In this document: one piece after another, positions 7,279-12,781 of the stretch
Layout: every line of letters begins with the position of its first letter
Position numbering within the stretch: position 1 is the first letter of the stretch
NCBI GenBank assembly: GCA_027318945.1
Contig: DAHVOF010000264.1
Coordinates: 1 to 12,781, forward strand
Direction of reading: 5' to 3'
DNA: 12,781 bases
Origin: Actinomycetota bacterium
GTDB lineage: Bacteria > Actinomycetota > Acidimicrobiia > Acidimicrobiales > Acidimicrobiaceae
Made by a program: the position numbers and the translations under genes
Notes under the pieces: generated by a model
The model's input: the letters and a program-made list of their open reading frames with translations, nothing else
Databases searched by the model: none
What the model was told of the DNA's origin: nothing

Positions 7279-8713
7279 TTCCACCCGCCGCTGTAGTTGT
7301 GGGTGAGGACGTACCACCAACAATCGTGGTTACTGGCGAGGTTGTGGTAGATGAGCTGATCTGATTCGATTCCACGGTGAGGCGATTTACATAGCCAAGC
7401 GCCGCGGCCAACGACGGCTCTGATACTCCCTTCTGCAAATCGGAAAGGTGATACGGCGCGACCTGAGCCGTGCTGAGCTGGGTCATTTCCACTATCGAAG
7501 GGTTGTACCACAGCAGACCTCCCGGCCGTCCCCGGTACACCGCGATCTTGGATTTGTCGACTCCTACAAAATAAGAATGGCTTGCATAGATTCCGACCGC
7601 GCTTACCCCGATTGCAATCACAACAACCAGGATCAGCAAAAAGACCGCGCTCCTCAAAATCGAACCGACCCGAAACTTCCTTTCAGTCGCCCGTTTGGGA
7701 AGTGGAGCTGGAATAGCTGAGAACTCGGAAGACCTCGAGGTAGCTGAGGTGATCAAGGGATTCACTCTTACCCCGCCTGAGTACCTGCCCGCGTTTTCGA
7801 GTACAGTTTGCTCCCTCGAACCGACATCGCGTTCCTTTTGGATCTGCGAAATCGTTACGACTTGATCGCGCGCAGTCGCATCGGTCCCAACTGATCTCGT
7901 AGCATTCTGGAGCCGCTCGCGCATTTTGGTCTGACTTGGGAGCTCGACTATCCTCGACTTGTCGCTTCCCTGAGATCCCGAAGCGACAGAAGTGACGTTT
8001 GCGACTTCGACCACGATGCATGTGACATTATCTGAGCCACCGTTTGCAAGAGCTCCCAGGACAAGGTGCTGGGCCATGTTTTCGGGAGAGTCGCCCCCGG
8101 CCAGAACTTGTCCTATCTCGGGGTCTGTCATCTCATTTGTCAAACCGTCGGTACATAGAAGGTAAAGGTCTCGCTCCTTGGGCTCGATCTTCCAATGGTC
8201 GATCTCCACCTCCGGATCCACGCCAAGAGCTCGCGTAAGAATATGCCTGGCTCTATGGCTGCCGGCTTGATCACGCGTGATCTCGCCCGATCTGAGCATC
8301 TCCGAGATCAGGGTGTGATCATCAGTCAGCTGGTAAAGCTCGCCGCCTCTGAAAAGATAACCCCTCGAATCTCCCACGTTGACTAGATTGAGCTGCGACT
8401 TGCCGACATCTTCCGATACCGAGAGAAGACAGAGAGTGGTCCCCATGCCCGCAAGCTTTGGCTCTCTCGAAGCACGGGACAAGATGGTCGAGTTGGCTTT
8501 GCGTACCACTTCCACGATATTTGGCACATTGCCAATTTCGGAGAACGCGTCTGCAAAGACATCGATGGCAAGTTTCGACGCCACCTCGCCCCCTACGTGA
8601 CCCCCCATTCCATCCGCAACGGCAAAGACGCTACCGTCAGCAATATAAGAGTCTTGGTTATTTTTTCTGATGCGGCCAGTATCACTTGCCACACCCCAAG
8701 AAAGTGATATCAA
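7271..8713 (-). CDS. pstP: PP2C-family Ser/Thr phosphatase PstP
   Basis: This is a membrane PPM/PP2C phosphatase of 480 residues that reverses PknB phosphorylation. The catalytic domain spans about 1-237 and carries the metal-binding set: Asp21 (KNNQD), Asp34 (ADGMGGH), Asp115 (NVGDSRGY), Asp189 (LLCTDG) and Asp228 (GGSDN). A long cytoplasmic linker (about 238-350) leads to one transmembrane helix (about 354-375), an extracytoplasmic region of about 100 residues, and a Thr/Ser/Gly-rich C-terminus. The start is TTG at 8713, which overlaps the fhaB stop in TTGA and has GAGG seven bases upstream. A GTG at 8692 would remove part of the first beta strand. The operon position matches Rv0018c of Mycobacterium. 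No rodA follows; pbpA overlaps the 3' end. Confidence 0.95.
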   Translation of the reverse strand: MISLSWGVASDTGRIRKNNQDSYIADGSVFAVADGMGGHVGGEVASKLAIDVFADAFSEIGNVPNIVEVVRKANSTILSRASREPKLAGMGTTLCLLSVSEDVGKSQLNLVNVGDSRGYLFRGGELYQLTDDHTLISEMLRSGEITRDQAGSHRARHILTRALGVDPEVEIDHWKIEPKERDLYLLCTDGLTNEMTDPEIGQVLAGGDSPENMAQHLVLGALANGGSDNVTCIVVEVANVTSVASGSQGSDKSRIVELPSQTKMRERLQNATRSVGTDATARDQVVTISQIQKERDVGSREQTVLENAGRYSGGVRVNPLITSATSRSSEFSAIPAPLPKRATERKFRVGSILRSAVFLLILVVVIAIGVSAVGIYASHSYFVGVDKSKIAVYRGRPGGLLWYNPSIVEMTQLSTAQVAPYHLSDLQKGVSEPSLAAALGYVNRLTVESNQISSSTTTSPVTTIVGGTSSPTTTAAGGSG

Positions 8714-9204
8714 AGGCTAACCTCAAAAATGGTCTGGCCTACCTGAAGCCGGTCACCTGACACAATAATCTGTGAACCGGCGACCTTCTTCCCGTTCACG
8801 AAGGTTCCATTGGTGGAATCCAGATCATCAACATACCATCCATTCGAATGCTGATAAATGCGGGCATGAACACTGGACGCAAAAGTGTCCCTTGGCATGG
8901 GCACATTGCAGCCTTGACCTCTCCCAATGGTCATAGATTCGCTGATCGTGAACTCCGCCCCCTTGACAAGAGCTCCGCCTGAAGCGACAGTCAACTTAGG
9001 CGAGACCTCCGGTCCACTTTTCGCAGATTTCTTGGCTTTCCCCCTTTTGCGCTGCGCAACAGGGGAGCCCTGCGGCGTTGCGACAAAGATCGAGCTGTTC
9101 TGAGGCCGCGCCTCAACCCACACAGCCCTCAAAACCCTGATGAAAAAAAGCCAAACCAGAACAATGAGGAGATACTTGAAAATGTTCAGGAGCTGAATAG
9201 GCAT
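8710..9204 (-). CDS. fhaB: Membrane-anchored FHA-domain protein FhaB (FipA)
   Basis: The 164-residue protein has a single N-terminal transmembrane helix (about 9-29), a basic linker with a KRGKAKK cluster, and a C-terminal FHA domain (about 80-164). FHA phosphothreonine-binding residues are present: Gly94-Arg95, Ser110-Ser111 and His113, and STNGT at 130-134. In Mycobacterium FhaB/FipA binds phosphorylated targets of the Pkn kinases and helps link FtsZ with FtsQ at the divisome. The ATG at 9204 lies 2 nt after the fhaA stop codon, with GGAG inside the end of fhaA as ribosome binding site. It overlaps pstP by 4 nt, which suggests translational coupling of all three genes. Confidence 0.93.
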   Translation of the reverse strand: MPIQLLNIFKYLLIVLVWLFFIRVLRAVWVEARPQNSSIFVATPQGSPVAQRKRGKAKKSAKSGPEVSPKLTVASGGALVKGAEFTISESMTIGRGQGCNVPMPRDTFASSVHARIYQHSNGWYVDDLDSTNGTFVNGKKVAGSQIIVSGDRLQVGQTIFEVSL

Positions 9205-9206
9205 TC

Positions 9207-9863
9207 CTAGTTCTCCATGAACACTATGTGCGTTTCGCCAATCACGATCTCGTATTGATTCTTCAACTCGGCCCTGGTCACTCGTGCGCCATTAACTTTT
9301 GTCCCGTTGGTGGAGCCCAGATCGGCGAGTATGACTCGGTCCTGATCGACGTATACCTGGGCATGCTGCCTGGACACCTTCGGATCGTCGATCACGATGC
9401 TCGAACCCGGCATGCGCCCGATGCTTACGACTTGCTTGTCCACCACAACTTTCATTCCATTGGGCAGCAACAGGAATCCTCCCACCAAGAAATTCTCTTC
9501 TTCTTCGAACTCGGTGGATATCGCAAACGTATTCAACTTTTGCTCACTGTCCTCAACGCGCTTTACCGTTACCGGCCCAGGAAGCCTGTAGTGGTTCTGG
9601 GAGCAGTGTTCGGTGGCCAGCTTCTCGAGTTCCGCACAAACAGTTGAGGAGAATCCTTCGAAATCAGCGTAATCACGGGACGAAAGGATGGCTGTAAAAC
9701 TGTTAGGGGCAACAACACCCTTCACTCCCACCCTGCGCTCGATCTCTATCTCCCTGATCAGACGCCGCCCTATTTCCGCAGGTTGAAGGCCTCTTTTTGA
9801 AGTGCGTGCAAACGCCCCTTCTACTAGACGCTCTATTCGAGACTCGAAGCTAGAAAGACCCAT
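9207..9863 (-). CDS. fhaA: DUF3662 and FHA domain protein FhaA
   Basis: This 218-residue protein is the first gene of the operon. The N-terminal DUF3662 domain (about 1-115) starts with the typical SSFESRIERLVEG and contains RRLIREIE. A short acidic linker (EFEEEEN, 118-124) leads to the FHA domain (about 125-218) with Gly149-Arg150, Ser164-Arg165 and His167, and STNGT at 184-188. FhaA in Mycobacterium (Rv0020c) binds phosphothreonine on PknB and the pseudokinase domain of MviN/MurJ, and so restrains lipid II export. That protein is over 500 residues with a long low-complexity linker; here the linker is almost absent. No ribosome binding site precedes the ATG, but a TAAATT element ends 6 nt upstream, so the mRNA may be leaderless. 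Confidence 0.93.
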   Translation of the reverse strand: MGLSSFESRIERLVEGAFARTSKRGLQPAEIGRRLIREIEIERRVGVKGVVAPNSFTAILSSRDYADFEGFSSTVCAELEKLATEHCSQNHYRLPGPVTVKRVEDSEQKLNTFAISTEFEEEENFLVGGFLLLPNGMKVVVDKQVVSIGRMPGSSIVIDDPKVSRQHAQVYVDQDRVILADLGSTNGTKVNGARVTRAELKNQYEIVIGETHIVFMEN

Positions 9864-9869
9864 GTTTAC

Positions 9870-9875
9870 AATTTA
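9870..9875 (-). promoter_or_regulatory. Possible leaderless -10 element of the fhaA operon
   Basis: The minus strand reads TAAATT, then GTAAAC, then the fhaA ATG. TAnnnT at 6 nt from the start codon and the lack of a Shine-Dalgarno sequence fit a leaderless transcript. A TATCTT farther upstream is an alternative -10. No good -35 is visible for either. Confidence 0.33.
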
Positions 9876-9974
9876 CTAATTTGAAATCAAGATAGTCGTA
9901 CGGGTACTCTCAACTGGCTTTCAGCACCACTCACTTTTACACGGATCCCGTGCGACGGTCGAGTCCGAATCCGC

Positions 9975-9980
9975 TAGAGT
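9975..9980 (+). promoter_or_regulatory. Probable -10 element of tRNA-Leu
   Basis: TAGAGT within CGCTAGAGT lies 32 nt upstream of the mature tRNA 5' end, a reasonable distance for a precursor processed by RNase P. The hexamer 18 nt upstream (TGCGAC, 9951-9956) is only a weak -35. The rest of the 149-nt gap between fhaA and the tRNA holds no recognisable gene. Confidence 0.4.
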
Positions 9981-10012
9981 GGTTCTCCTGGTGATCTAAA
10001 GGCTCACCTTCC

Positions 10013-10099
10013 GGGCGAGTGGCGGAATAGGCAGACGCGCAGGATTCAGGTTCCTGTATCCGTAAGGATGTGAGGGTTCAACTCCCTTCTCGCCCACCA
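10013..10099 (+). tRNA. tRNA-Leu (anticodon CAG)
   Basis: This is an 87-nt class II tRNA with encoded CCA. The acceptor stem GGGCGAG pairs with CTCGCCC. The anticodon stem CAGGA/TCCTG closes the loop TTCAGGT, with anticodon CAG at 10047-10049 (codon CUG). The long variable arm ATCC-GTAA-GGAT is typical of leucine tRNAs. The T arm is GAGGG-TTCAACT-CCCTT. It lies head-to-head with fhaA, the place where a tRNA-Leu also sits in Mycobacterium as I recall it. No clear terminator follows in 10100-10197, and no other feature is visible there. Confidence 0.97.
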
Positions 10100-10197
10100 C
10101 CGTGCTGACACCCGATCGCGAAGGTGGCTCGTTGAACCGGTGTCGTAGTACAGCCTAAAGAGATTCTCAAAGCCGTTGCAACCCCAAAAATTAAAAA

Positions 10198-10494
10198 TCA
10201 GCCTCCTGATATCGCAGCAACAATCAAGAATTGCTCCTTGCCGCTAATTATGGCATCAGGCAATTCAAGATCCTGAGACTGATGCGATATATCCTCACCG
10301 CAGGCAAAAAACCGCACAAAAGGTCGCCGCTGCATTGTATGGGGGTCTCGAAGAGCTCCCGCAAGAGCGGGAAACCTCAGCTCCAGAGCATCCACAATCG
10401 CCTTCTGGGTAACCCTGCCTGCAACATCCAGCTCCACCTCCCGCTCCGCTCCGGCAAGGGCGCTCAGATGTTGCGGCATCCTAACGCGTATCAC
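10198..10494 (-). CDS. MoaD/ThiS-like ubiquitin-fold protein ending in Gly-Gly
   Basis: This is a 98-residue beta-grasp (ubiquitin-like) sulfur-carrier-type protein. The VIRVRMPQHL start, the VELDVAGRVTQKAIVDALELRFPAL helix region, FVRFFACGEDI and the end FLIVAAISGG match the small MoaD/ThiS fold with its C-terminal diglycine. MoaD and ThiS are adenylated at this tail by an E1-like enzyme (MoeB/ThiF) and converted to a thiocarboxylate. No E1-like, moaE, thiG or cysteine-synthase gene is adjacent, so the recipient pathway is unknown. The start is GTG at 10494, which overlaps the upstream gene's stop in GTGA; the longer frame from 10554 runs inside the neighbour. The two genes are therefore translationally coupled. 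Fold assignment is confident; function is not. Confidence 0.85.
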   Translation of the reverse strand: MIRVRMPQHLSALAGAEREVELDVAGRVTQKAIVDALELRFPALAGALRDPHTMQRRPFVRFFACGEDISHQSQDLELPDAIISGKEQFLIVAAISGG

Positions 10495-11603
10495 CGCAAC
10501 GTCTGGACTTCCACGGACAGCACCGATGGAAGGTCTGTAACGATCGCCTGCCAACTATCGCCTGAATCCGCTGAAGCGTAAATCTGGCCTCCCGAAGTTC
10601 CGAAATACACTCCGCAGCTATCTAGACTGTCCACAGCCAAGGCATCTCGCAGGACATTTACATAGCAGTTTCGCTGGGGCAGGCCGTTAATGAGCGCCTC
10701 CCATTCGTAACCGCCAGTTCGGCTCCGGAAAACCTGAAGGCTTCCATCTACGAAGTGCTCGGAATCGCTCTTGATCGGAATCACATAGATGGTGTCGGGC
10801 TCGTGCGCATGAACATCAATAACGAAACCAAAGTCCGAGGGAAGATTTCCGCTGATCTCGTACCAGTTTTGTCCTGCGTTGTCGCTTCTCATGACATCCC
10901 AGTGCTTCTGCATAAAGAGGACCTCGGGCCTCGTCTTGTGCGTCGCGATCTTGTGTACGCAGTGACCGACCTCGGCTTGGGGATCCGGTATGTACTCAGA
11001 TACCAAACCTTTGTTGGAAGGGGTCCACGTCAAACCGTTGTCTTCAGACCGAAACACTCCGGCTGCGGATATTGCCACAAAAATCCGGCCAGCTGCCAAT
11101 GAATCCAGAACGATTGTGTGAAGACACAACCCGCCTGCCCCTGGCGCCCATAATGGGCCGCTATCGCTCTCGCGCAAGCCCGACAGTTCGCCCCACGTCA
11201 TGCCTCCATCCTTGGACAAAAAAAGGGCGGCGTCCTCCACGCCAGCAAATACTTCTTCCTCGGCTGTGGGTGAGGGCTCGAAGTGCCATACCCTTTTGAA
11301 CTCCCAGGGACGCAAGCTGCCATCATAGAATTGGTGCGTTCCAGGCATTCCTTCATAACTAAACAAGTTGCCTACCGGATTCCAACTCCTCCCGCCATCA
11401 TCAGAACGCTGAACATGCTGACCGAACCAGCTGTTGGACTGAGATGCGTATAGTCGATCGGGATTTAGCGGTGATCCCTTGACATGGTAAACTTCCCATC
11501 CAGGAAAGTGCGGTCCGGAAACGTCCCAGTCTTTGCGTCTCTCGTCGGAGCTGAGAATAAAAGCCCCTTTCCGCGTACCTGCCAAGATCCGTACTGCTGC
11601 CAC
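10491..11603 (-). CDS. Cytoplasmic Asp-box (BNR) beta-propeller, sialidase-like, function unknown
   Basis: This 370-residue protein contains six Asp-box (SxDxGxTW-type) motifs at residues 67-74, 130-137, 186-193, 240-247, 294-301 (degenerate, SRTGGYEW) and 344-351, as in six-bladed sialidase or VPS10-type propellers. No signal peptide or transmembrane helix is seen, so it should be cytoplasmic, unlike secreted sialidases. The arginine-triad sialidase catalytic set cannot be assigned. Conserved-looking His and Cys clusters occur at LCLHTI (159-164), GHCVHKI (213-219) and DVHAHEP (263-269), and might bind metal or a ligand. The start is GTG at 11603 with a strong AGAGGGGG ribosome binding site. 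It is coupled by 4 nt to the MoaD/ThiS-like gene downstream. Databases often label such proteins exo-alpha-sialidase or WD40/YVTN/BNR-like; I would not infer sialidase activity. Confidence 0.85.
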   Translation of the reverse strand: MAAVRILAGTRKGAFILSSDERRKDWDVSGPHFPGWEVYHVKGSPLNPDRLYASQSNSWFGQHVQRSDDGGRSWNPVGNLFSYEGMPGTHQFYDGSLRPWEFKRVWHFEPSPTAEEEVFAGVEDAALFLSKDGGMTWGELSGLRESDSGPLWAPGAGGLCLHTIVLDSLAAGRIFVAISAAGVFRSEDNGLTWTPSNKGLVSEYIPDPQAEVGHCVHKIATHKTRPEVLFMQKHWDVMRSDNAGQNWYEISGNLPSDFGFVIDVHAHEPDTIYVIPIKSDSEHFVDGSLQVFRSRTGGYEWEALINGLPQRNCYVNVLRDALAVDSLDSCGVYFGTSGGQIYASADSGDSWQAIVTDLPSVLSVEVQTLR

Positions 11604-11779
11604 CTGATCCCCCTCTTACCCAACTTTTTCCGAGTTGATCGATTCCTGACCTTTTGTAAGTATCAAGATGAAATTAACTCAGGGCAGCACCTTTAGTCAA
11701 CAAACAATTCGAGTAAATGCCAGCTCGCCTTGGTGAACGCTAGATCCATTCTCGGGTAAAAGTTGTCATTCCCGACTCT

Positions 11780-11785
11780 TATAAT
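11780..11785 (+). promoter_or_regulatory. Probable -10 element of the GDT1-family gene
   Basis: A perfect TATAAT lies 34 nt upstream of the GTG start and would place the transcript start near 11792. TTGTCA is present upstream but only 11 nt away, too close for a normal -35. The 216-nt gap between the divergent BNR gene and this gene (11604-11819) holds no other feature I can support, and no yybP-type riboswitch is apparent. Confidence 0.4.
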
Positions 11786-11819
11786 CTCTATCCAATGACG
11801 ATCCGGATTCGAGGTTGAC

Positions 11820-12407
11820 GTGCAGTATTCCCTCATTGCCTCGACATTCGCAATAATTTTCATCGCCGAGCTTCCAGATAAATCCATGGTCTCCTCCGTG
11901 ATCCTTGGCTCGAAAATGGTACCTATCAGAGTCTTCATGGGGACTTCGGTGGCGTTTCTTGTCCAAGTAATCATTGCGGTCGCCGTCGGCGGTTTCGTGT
12001 CGAAGGTTCCCAAGCGGCCGCTGGATCTTGTCGCCGGACTGCTTTTCCTCATCGGGGCATGGCTTATTTTCCGTGACATGAAAAGCAAGACTGCTATCAA
12101 AGAAGACACCATTGCTAAGCGGAGCTCCAGAGAAGGCCTGCTATCTCAGGTTCTGCTTTCTTTCGCGATCACTTTCCTCGGAGAGTTCGGCGATATCACT
12201 CAGATAGCGACAGCAAATCTTGCCGCCAAAACAGCCGATCCGATCTCTGTCGGCATTGGGGCGCTTCTGGGACTTTTGTCAAGCACCGGAATCGGAATTT
12301 TCCTTGGAGGTGGCTTGCTAGCTAAAATTCCTGTCCGAGGTGTTCAGAAAGTCGGCATCTTGATTATGGCTTGCCTGGGCGTGATAATCGCGCTAAGCGC
12401 ACTTTGA
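11820..12407 (+). CDS. UPF0016/GDT1 (TMEM165)-family cation transporter
   Basis: This is a 195-residue inner-membrane protein with about six transmembrane helices (about 3-17, 38-60, 67-84, 107-123, 143-165, 176-194) arranged as two inverted halves. Each half carries the family signature ExGD(K/R)(T/S) in modified form: Glu17-Leu-Pro-Asp20-Lys-Ser, and Glu122-Phe-Gly-Asp125-Ile-Thr-Gln. These acidic residues bind the transported ion. Bacterial members such as MneA export manganese, and eukaryotic GDT1/TMEM165 moves calcium and manganese against protons, so metal export is the likely role. The GTG at 11820 has GAGG five bases upstream, and the first helix follows directly. It is divergent from the BNR/MoaD unit and is transcribed alone. 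The region after it (12408-12543) contains no gene I can support. Confidence 0.88.
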   Translation: MQYSLIASTFAIIFIAELPDKSMVSSVILGSKMVPIRVFMGTSVAFLVQVIIAVAVGGFVSKVPKRPLDLVAGLLFLIGAWLIFRDMKSKTAIKEDTIAKRSSREGLLSQVLLSFAITFLGEFGDITQIATANLAAKTADPISVGIGALLGLLSSTGIGIFLGGGLLAKIPVRGVQKVGILIMACLGVIIALSAL

Positions 12408-12543
12408 AAGGAAACCTGGGAAGCGCATTCTTGGTTGGAATCCTCGCTACACTTGGGACAGTCTGGCGCTGTACAGGCATCGATTGCAATCCGCGCAAAA
12501 GGAGGATCTCCGGCAGGTCTCGACTGTGAAAATGGACGTAAGT

Positions 12544-12564
12544 AAAACGCCATTTGAATTGGCG
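12544..12564 (-). terminator. Intrinsic terminator of tRNA-Ser, built partly from the CCA end
   Basis: On the minus strand CGCCA (12564-12560, the end of the mature tRNA) pairs with TGGCG (12552-12548) across a 7-nt loop, followed by TTTT. The left arm is the discriminator, CCA and the last acceptor base, so tRNA folding and terminator folding compete for the same bases. Confidence 0.5.
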
Positions 12565-12651
12565 GAGAGGGAGGGATTTGAACCCTCGGACCCGGTTTCC
12601 CAGGTCAACTCATTAGCAGTGAGACCCATTCGACCACTCTGGCACCTCTCC
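12560..12651 (-). tRNA. tRNA-Ser (anticodon GCT)
   Basis: This is a 92-nt class II tRNA with encoded CCA. The acceptor stem GGAGAGG pairs with CCTCTCC. The anticodon loop CTGCTAA gives anticodon GCT (12615-12617 on the + strand reads AGC), which decodes AGC/AGU serine codons. The long variable arm (TGGGAAACC-type with a CCGGGTCC side) and the T loop TTCAAAT are typical. A long read-through frame on the opposite strand is an artefact of this tRNA. Confidence 0.96.
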
Positions 12652-12667
12652 AATTTGTCTACGCGAC

Positions 12668-12673
12668 ATTGTA
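12668..12673 (-). promoter_or_regulatory. Probable -10 element of tRNA-Ser
   Basis: The minus strand reads TACAAT, ending 16 nt before the mature tRNA 5' end. That would leave a short 5' leader for RNase P. No clear -35 hexamer is seen at 16-18 nt. Confidence 0.4.
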
Positions 12674-12720
12674 GGAGATATTAACTAAAAGACCTTCACA
12701 ATCCGAACCTAAAGTCAAAA

Positions 12721-12751
12721 TTGATTCAGGCGAAAACGATTCCGCTAGACT
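12721..12751 (+). promoter_or_regulatory. Possible promoter for a gene beyond the window edge
   Basis: TTGATT (12721-12726) and TAGACT (12746-12751) are separated by 19 nt and resemble -35 and -10 elements. The -10 shares the CGCTAGA core seen before tRNA-Leu. The remaining 30 bases contain no start codon context that can be judged. Nothing else was recognised in 12674-12781. Confidence 0.33.
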
Positions 12752-12781
12752 TCCCAAGGTTGCGGATTATTCCAATCACAC

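Noticed and set aside
10100..10163. ACACC...GGTGT inverted repeat after tRNA-Leu as a terminator
   Set aside because: The loop is about 26 nt and no T-run follows, so it is unlikely to act as an intrinsic terminator.
10495..10554. 20-residue N-terminal extension of the MoaD/ThiS-like protein
   Set aside because: It lies within the BNR gene; the GTG at 10494 in a GTGA overlap fits family length and operon logic better.
11693..12112. 139-codon minus-strand frame opposite the GDT1-family gene
   Set aside because: The plus strand encodes a clear membrane protein with family motifs; the antisense product has no recognisable features.
12419..12553. Cys-rich minus-strand frame (CTAPDCPKC...C pattern) resembling a small zinc-binding protein
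   Set aside because: Its start lies in the tRNA-Ser terminator, it has no ribosome binding site, it runs into the GDT1-family gene, and it matches no family I know.
12484..12684. 66-codon frame on the + strand across the tRNA-Ser, with an EREGFEPSDP-like product
   Set aside because: This is the well-known spurious translation of the antisense of a serine tRNA; no ribosome binding site or independent support.
1..12781. Signs of mobile elements, CRISPR repeats or phage genes
   Set aside because: No transposase, integrase, terminal inverted repeats, regularly spaced repeats or phage-like proteins were seen; both tRNAs lack an adjacent integrase or a duplicated 3' end within the window.

Overview
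The window is one end-to-end coding stretch from a high-G+C-lineage actinobacterium with only moderate GC. The strongest evidence is gene order. Positions 2987-10099 hold crgA, trpG/pabA, pknB, pbpA, pstP, fhaB, fhaA and a tRNA-Leu(CAG). This is the arrangement of the cell-division and cell-wall signalling locus near the start of the mycobacterial and streptomycete chromosomes. PknB and PstP carry long Thr/Ser-rich extracytoplasmic tails, which I associate with Acidimicrobiia. That class assignment is an inference; no marker gene here proves it. Non-ATG starts are frequent: crgA, pbpA, moaD-like, BNR-like and the GDT1-family gene use GTG, and pstP uses TTG.

Layout. (1) 2-1600 (+): the 3' part of an adenine-deaminase-family gene, cut by the window edge, which has lost most of the family's metal-binding residues. 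(2) 1793-2968 (+): an intact thiolase. (3) 2987-3271 (-) crgA and 3321-3959 (+) trpG/pabA diverge from a short shared promoter region. (4) 9863 down to 4012 (-): a tight operon fhaA-fhaB-pstP-pbpA-pknB, with junctions of 2 nt, a 4-nt overlap, an 8-nt overlap and 21 nt. Compared with Mycobacterium, rodA (expected between pstP and pbpA) and pknA (expected between pbpA and pknB) are absent. (5) 10013-10099 (+): tRNA-Leu(CAG). (6) 11603 down to 10198 (-): a two-gene unit, a cytoplasmic Asp-box (BNR/sialidase-like) propeller coupled by a 4-nt overlap to a ubiquitin-like MoaD/ThiS protein ending in Gly-Gly. (7) 11820-12407 (+): a UPF0016/GDT1-family cation transporter. (8) 12560-12651 (-): tRNA-Ser(GCT) with its own terminator.

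How they work together. PknB (sensor kinase with PASTA domains), PstP (opposing phosphatase), FhaA and FhaB (phosphothreonine readers) and PbpA (transpeptidase) form the known actinobacterial module that ties peptidoglycan synthesis to Ser/Thr phosphorylation. CrgA is the linked divisome membrane protein. The adenine-deaminase-like protein, the thiolase, the BNR/MoaD pair and the cation transporter have no clear functional link to that module.

The points most worth following are the apparent adenine-deaminase pseudoenzyme, the BNR-propeller plus Gly-Gly ubiquitin-like pair, the missing rodA and pknA, the SxD in place of SxN in PbpA, and the overlapping divergent promoters between crgA and trpG. 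No CRISPR array, insertion sequence, phage gene or long repeat was seen. No stretch longer than 300 bases lacks a gene.
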